Source: Acidobacteriota bacterium
GTDB taxonomy: Bacteria > Acidobacteriota > Terriglobia > Bryobacterales > Bryobacteraceae
Assembly (NCBI GenBank): GCA_016871135.1
Contig: VFZQ01000147.1
Coordinates: forward strand, 1 to 9,494
Direction: 5' to 3'
Length of the DNA stretch: 9,494 nt
The first letter of the stretch is position 1; the number at the start of each line of letters is the position of its first letter. Positions 6,759 through 9,494 of this stretch are shown here, in pieces. The notes beneath the pieces are model-generated. The model had not been told where the DNA came from. It did no database searches and was given only the letters and a program-made list of their open reading frames with translations. Position numbers and translations under genes: made by a program.

Positions 6759-7094
6759 CTATCGAACCGCCTGTTCAGTGCGGGCTGCCACGGCCTGCGA
6801 TACGCGCCGCGCGATGTATCCAACGAGGTTTTCGATCTCCCGCGAAAAGAGCAATCGGGCGATTTCGAAGGCGCGCGGAACGGGCCGCCCTCGTATTTCA
6901 GAGAACGTGGTCAACGGCGCGGACGAGGTGAGCCGGCAGGATGCCCAAACGACGCCGTCTTCGGCAAGGCGGAACTCGCCGCCCACGCTGGCCGCTCGTT
7001 CGAAGCACACAACGGAATGACCTTCCGCAAGGAGTTCCTTCGCGGTTACCAGGCCAAGTGGGCCTGCCCCAACAATTGCAATGCGCCTTGCCAG
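6759..7094 (-). pseudogene. Truncated flavin-containing monooxygenase-like gene (probable CTG start)
   Basis: The frame encodes about 111 residues. The N-terminus is a clear FAD-binding Rossmann segment: RRIAIVGAGPLGLVTAKELL with GxGxxG at G9, G11 and G14, an acidic end to the second strand (CFE, about 30-32), then SVGGEF. CRLTSSAPLTTFSE follows, closely like the segment of flavin-containing monooxygenases before their usual FSDFP. The usual remainder, including the NADPH-binding domain of a roughly 400-450 residue protein, is absent. Instead there are about 40 arginine- and alanine-rich, helix-like residues ending in TAG at 6761-6759. An internal in-frame deletion is the simplest explanation. 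The only start that includes the whole Rossmann strand and sits at a ribosome binding site is CTG at 7094 (GGAGG at 7103-7099, four bases away). An ordinary in-frame GTG occurs only at 7010, after the GxGxxG motif. It is therefore either a decaying gene or an unusual small flavin-binding protein. Confidence 0.65.
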
Positions 7095-7098
7095 TAAA

Positions 7099-7103
7099 CC
7101 TCC
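7099..7103 (-). promoter_or_regulatory. Ribosome binding site GGAGG before a CTG start
   Basis: GGAGG on the minus strand lies four bases before CTG at 7094-7092. An in-frame TGA lies further upstream and no ATG, GTG or TTG falls in the right window, so this site decides the CTG start of the truncated monooxygenase-like frame. The strong site suggests that translation still occurs. Confidence 0.5.
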
Positions 7104-7134
7104 GATCCGAATGCGGAATCACCACTTTAAGCGA

Positions 7135-7140
7135 ATTATA
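7135..7140 (-). promoter_or_regulatory. Perfect TATAAT -10 box for the minus-strand cassette
   Basis: TATAAT reads on the minus strand in the 59-base gap between the DUF3052 stop (7154) and the monooxygenase-like start (7094). The expected transcript start is near 7128, giving a leader of about 34 bases that contains GGAGG. No convincing -35 box is visible. The box would drive the four-gene unit down to 3557 independently of the DUF3052 gene. Confidence 0.5.
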
Positions 7141-7153
7141 CGCCGGGCGGTTC

Positions 7154-7900
7154 TTACGGCTGCGTTTTCTTCAACGCGAATCGCATGCCGCTCCACGTTT
7201 CATCGACGGCGCAGATTTTGAAATCAACCAGACCGTATGCCAGCGCGCTTTCCCGCACGATGTTGCCGTTGATGCCGTTTTTCAGCCCTTTGGGCCAGAT
7301 TATCCAGATGTTTCCTTTCTCCGCGCGGGCCTTCATCTTCGGCAGCGCTTTGCTCAGCGCCGCAGGCGTTGTGATGAACCACAGCGCCATGGGTGCGTTC
7401 TTGTCGAGCTTTAGGCCAGGGATCAATTTCTCAAAACCTTCGGGCGCGTCGATCAGCGCTACGGCATCTTTGGCGCCGAGTTTCTTTTCGAGCGGCACTG
7501 GAGATCCCGGGCCCGAGAGCGACTTCGGTACTACCGCCTCTTTCGGGGGATTCTTCAATACGTCTTCGAGCACTGGACCGATCTTTTCGTAAGTCGTGAA
7601 TCGCGCGTCGGGAAGCAACTCCATCGTGCGCTGGACTTTCTCGGGCGGGCCCTCGACGAAGATGATCGGGATCAGGCGCGTGACCTTTGAGAGCCGGAGA
7701 GCCATGCCGAATTCGCGGCCTTGACTCTGCAGACGAGTGAGGTCGATGACAACCGCGGCAGGCTGGGTTTCGCGAATATTGCCAAGCGTCCAGCCCTCGA
7801 TTGGCGCGGCGTCGATGTTGTAGCCGAGCTTCCTCAGTTGTGCCACGCGCGGGGCGGCTTCCTCAGTTTTCCAGTGGATCAGACGAATGGTCGGTTTCAT
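7154..7900 (-). CDS. Degenerate receiver-like domain fused to DUF3052
   Basis: The 248-residue protein has two parts. Residues 3 to about 115 look like a response-regulator receiver fold: strand IRLIHW, then AAVVIDLTRLQ with D53 where the phospho-acceptor usually sits, strand IPIIFVEG (78-84) and TYEKIG with K106 at the lysine position. The acidic pair at the end of the first strand is missing, so it is probably a pseudo-receiver. After a proline-rich linker (about 118-138) comes DUF3052: AKDAVALIDAPEGFEKLIPG (143-162), ALWFITTPAAL, IWIIWPKG (198-205) and the C-terminal signature FKICAVDETWSGMRF (227-241). DUF3052 has no firm biochemical function. ATG at 7900 is chosen because the divergent promoter lies just upstream; an earlier in-frame start at 8023 would cross that promoter and the neighbouring gene. 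The predicted leader is only about 11 bases, with a weak AGAG. Confidence 0.85.
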   Translation of the reverse strand: MKPTIRLIHWKTEEAAPRVAQLRKLGYNIDAAPIEGWTLGNIRETQPAAVVIDLTRLQSQGREFGMALRLSKVTRLIPIIFVEGPPEKVQRTMELLPDARFTTYEKIGPVLEDVLKNPPKEAVVPKSLSGPGSPVPLEKKLGAKDAVALIDAPEGFEKLIPGLKLDKNAPMALWFITTPAALSKALPKMKARAEKGNIWIIWPKGLKNGINGNIVRESALAYGLVDFKICAVDETWSGMRFALKKTQP

Positions 7901-7916
7901 CGAGTGCTCTCTGCCA

Positions 7917-7923
7917 TATAATA
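7917..7923. promoter_or_regulatory. Symmetric divergent -10 element (TATAATA)
   Basis: The plus strand reads TATAAT at 7917-7922, predicting a start near 7929 and a leader of about 21 bases before the oxidoreductase ATG at 7950. The minus strand reads TATTAT at 7923-7918, predicting a start near 7911 for the DUF3052 gene. The octamer TATAATAG (7917-7924) is identical to the one at 570-577 in the other divergent gap. No clear -35 boxes are visible. Confidence 0.55.
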
Positions 7924-7937
7924 GATGGTTCCCGAAC

Positions 7938-7943
7938 GAGGTG
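7938..7943 (+). promoter_or_regulatory. Ribosome binding site GAGGTG that sets the oxidoreductase start
   Basis: GAGGTG lies six bases before ATG at 7950. It favours this start over the in-frame ATG at 7887, which lies inside the divergent gene and upstream of the predicted promoter. Confidence 0.65.
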
Positions 7944-7949
7944 TCCTCC

Positions 7950-9356
7950 ATGTCTGAACCGAAAGAGATTACACGCCGCGACGCGGCCAAAGTTGCCGCG
8001 GGCGCTACAGCGGCCGCTGTCATCAGCGGCGCGCCGTGGATTCAGAAAGTGAAAGCCGCCAATAGCCAAGTACAGATGGCGATTATCGGCGTGGGCGGCC
8101 GCGGGCAGTACCATGTCACGCACATGAACGGGCTTGACGGCGGCCGGTTGGTCGCCGCGTGCGATATCTTCCAGCCCAATCTCGATAAGGCCGTCAATAG
8201 CTCGAAGGACAAGCCAAAGGGCTATAAGGACTATCGCGAGGTCTTGAACCGCAACGACATCGACGCGGTCCTTATCTCGACGCCGCTATACACTCACTTC
8301 CCGATTACCCGCGACGCGCTGCTGGCTGGCAAGCACGTGTTGTGCGAGAAGTCGCTGGTCCACAAGCCGGAAGAGGTCCACGCGCTCAAGAAGCTCGTGA
8401 ATGAGAGGCCGAAGCAGGTGATGCAAGTTGGCTTGCAGCGCCGCTACAGCCGGTTCTATCAGACGGCGCGTCAGATGGTCGATAAGGGTTTGCTCGGTGA
8501 CGTGACCAATGTCTACGCGCAGTGGCATCGCAACCTGATCAACGTACCCAGCGCGACCTGGACGATGAAGAAGAACGATCCCCGCGGCGAAGAGGGCAAC
8601 TGGCGGTTGCTGTCGAAGTTCTCCGGCGGACTGGTGGCCGAACTGGGCTCTCACCAGATGGACATCGCCGACTGGATGTTCGGCAGCCACTTCGAAACGA
8701 TCACGGGCGTGGGCGGTATCGACTATTTCAAGGACGGCCGCGACGTCTTCGATTCCGTCCAGTTGATCTTCCGCTATCCCAAAGGGCAGCGGTTGATGGC
8801 GTCCTACATCTCGACCAACCAGCACTGCGCGCTTTTCGGCGGGCAGCGCGCGCAGTTCGGCGAGATCATCATGGGCACCGAAGGCACGGTGCACATCACG
8901 GTCGGCACCGACGACGAACCCGCGTTGGGCATCTGGTTCCGCGAGCCGGCGAAAAAGAATCCAGCCGCAGGAACGGCGAAGGCCGCCGTGGCGAGTGCTT
9001 CGTTGGCCTCGACGGGTAAGGGCGCCAAGGCGCTGCCGATTCTACTGAGCAAAGACGAAGTCAGCGAGCAGGACAGCTTCATGCAGAAGGAGTTAAAGTT
9101 CGCGCGGCGCTGGCTGTATTCGAAGGGCGTGATGGTGCCGGAAGAAGATCGCAATCCGGTCGATCAACAGCTCATTGAATTCTGGGATTGCTGCCGTTCC
9201 GGGGCGAAGCCGAAGGCCGATCTCGAAATCGGATTATCCGATTCGATTGCGGTGATCCTGTCGAATCTTTCGATGAAGGAAGATCGCAAGATCTGGCGCA
9301 AGGAGATCGACACGATGGGAAATCCTGACGCGAAGGCTGCGCCGAAGAAGGCGTAA
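7950..9356 (+). CDS. Gfo/Idh/MocA-family NAD(P)-dependent oxidoreductase with Tat-type leader
   Basis: The 468-residue protein belongs to the sugar dehydrogenase family that includes glucose-fructose oxidoreductase and inositol dehydrogenase. A Tat-like leader spans residues 1 to about 38 (TRRDAAKVAAGATAAAVISG), so it probably works outside the cytoplasm with a tightly bound cofactor. The Rossmann domain begins VQMAIIGVGGRG (41-52), with the nucleotide-binding glycines at G47, G49, G50 and G52, then LVAACDIF. The usual EKP motif appears as LCEKSLVHK, with K134 kept as the likely catalytic lysine and serine in place of proline. ELGSHQMDIADWMFG supplies H235 and D238 in the C-terminal substrate domain. 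An alanine- and lysine-rich low-complexity stretch at about 334-362 interrupts the C-terminal domain and accounts for some of the extra length. The next gene starts 6 bases after the stop, so they form an operon. The substrate is unknown. Confidence 0.93.
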   Translation: MSEPKEITRRDAAKVAAGATAAAVISGAPWIQKVKAANSQVQMAIIGVGGRGQYHVTHMNGLDGGRLVAACDIFQPNLDKAVNSSKDKPKGYKDYREVLNRNDIDAVLISTPLYTHFPITRDALLAGKHVLCEKSLVHKPEEVHALKKLVNERPKQVMQVGLQRRYSRFYQTARQMVDKGLLGDVTNVYAQWHRNLINVPSATWTMKKNDPRGEEGNWRLLSKFSGGLVAELGSHQMDIADWMFGSHFETITGVGGIDYFKDGRDVFDSVQLIFRYPKGQRLMASYISTNQHCALFGGQRAQFGEIIMGTEGTVHITVGTDDEPALGIWFREPAKKNPAAGTAKAAVASASLASTGKGAKALPILLSKDEVSEQDSFMQKELKFARRWLYSKGVMVPEEDRNPVDQQLIEFWDCCRSGAKPKADLEIGLSDSIAVILSNLSMKEDRKIWRKEIDTMGNPDAKAAPKKA

Positions 9357-9362
9357 TTTATT

Positions 9363-9494
9363 ATGCCGATGACTCGCTGGCGCGAGCGCGAAGCCGTGTC
9401 CATCGAGAACGGTTCGTTGCGCCTGACCGCCCTGCGTTCGGGCGGTCACATCGCCGAAATTTTTCACAAGGGCGCCGGAGTTAATCCGTTGTGG
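9363..9494 (+). CDS. N-terminal fragment of a conserved protein, perhaps a galactose-mutarotase-like fold
   Basis: Only 44 residues are visible before the window ends. The frame starts at ATG 9363, 6 bases after the oxidoreductase stop; a second ATG two codons on (9369) is an alternative start. There is no signal peptide. The visible VSIENGSLRLTALRSGGHIA and GAGVNPLW resemble the opening strands of aldose-1-epimerase-like or DUF4432-like proteins, in which an N-terminal beta strand is followed by GGHI. I recognise this only by general resemblance. Its position directly behind a sugar oxidoreductase would suit a carbohydrate-binding or epimerase-like role. Confidence 0.65.
   Translation, partial: MPMTRWREREAVSIENGSLRLTALRSGGHIAEIFHKGAGVNPLW
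9424..9448. repeat. Perfect 9-base inverted repeat inside the start of the last gene
   Basis: TGACCGCCC (9424-9432) and GGGCGGTCA (9440-9448) are perfect inverted copies separated by seven bases. It lies about 60 bases into the coding region starting at 9363. No T-run follows directly, so it is not a typical terminator. It may be a chance result of GC-rich codons (LTALRSGGH). Confidence 0.5.

Noticed and set aside
7141..7153. A possible terminator after the DUF3052 gene, with GC-rich CGCCGGGCGG followed on the minus strand by AT-rich sequence.
   Set aside because: There is no stable hairpin followed by a T-run. The AT-rich part is better explained as the TATAAT box of the next unit.
7887..7949. 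A possible 21-residue N-terminal extension of the Gfo/Idh oxidoreductase from ATG 7887.
   Set aside because: It would start inside the divergent gene and upstream of the predicted -10 element, and it would bury the Tat leader. GAGGTG supports ATG 7950.

Overview
The window is GC-rich, densely coded bacterial DNA. I infer an acidobacterium, most likely of the Solibacter/Bryobacter type. The reasons are the combination of a CRTAC1-type FG-GAP protein, a Tat-exported sulfatase, a DUF1080 protein, a Tat-type Gfo/Idh/MocA oxidoreductase and a DUF3052 protein, and the TATAAT boxes placed very close to start codons. A planctomycete or another soil or sediment lineage with a similar repertoire cannot be excluded from sequence alone. 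There are no RNA genes, insertion sequences or CRISPR arrays, and no gene-free stretch longer than 60 bases.

Layout. (1) Positions 1-563, minus strand: the N-terminal 187 residues of an exported calcium-binding FG-GAP/VCBS (CRTAC1-like) protein. (2) Positions 564-583: a 20-base divergent promoter with a symmetric TATAATA box; both flanking genes look leaderless. (3) Positions 584-3552, plus strand: a tight three-gene operon for exported hydrolases, namely a Tat-dependent sulfatase, a DUF1080 (3-keto-disaccharide hydrolase family) protein and a metallo-beta-lactamase-fold hydrolase. (4) Positions 3557-7094, minus strand, converging on the previous operon with only 4 bases between stops. In transcription order this unit holds a truncated flavin-monooxygenase-like gene that probably starts at CTG, a family 2 glycosyltransferase starting at TTG, a radical SAM enzyme and a PAPS-type sulfotransferase. 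The last three are chained by ATGA stop/start overlaps. (5) Positions 7154-7900, minus strand: a degenerate receiver domain fused to DUF3052. (6) Positions 7901-7949: a second divergent promoter with the same TATAATAG octamer as the first. (7) Positions 7950-9356, plus strand: a Tat-type Gfo/Idh/MocA oxidoreductase, followed at 9363 by the start of a gene that runs off the window.

How the genes may work together (inference). The plus-strand genes fit extracytoplasmic carbohydrate breakdown: the sulfatase removes sulfate esters, the Gfo/Idh enzyme may oxidise sugars to 3-keto forms, and the DUF1080 protein may cleave 3-keto glycosides. The minus-strand cassette looks biosynthetic: a sugar transfer, a radical reaction and a sulfate transfer onto an unknown cell-surface or small-molecule product. 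The most noteworthy points are the monooxygenase remnant at the head of that cassette, the cassette itself, the symmetric divergent promoters and the receiver-DUF3052 fusion.
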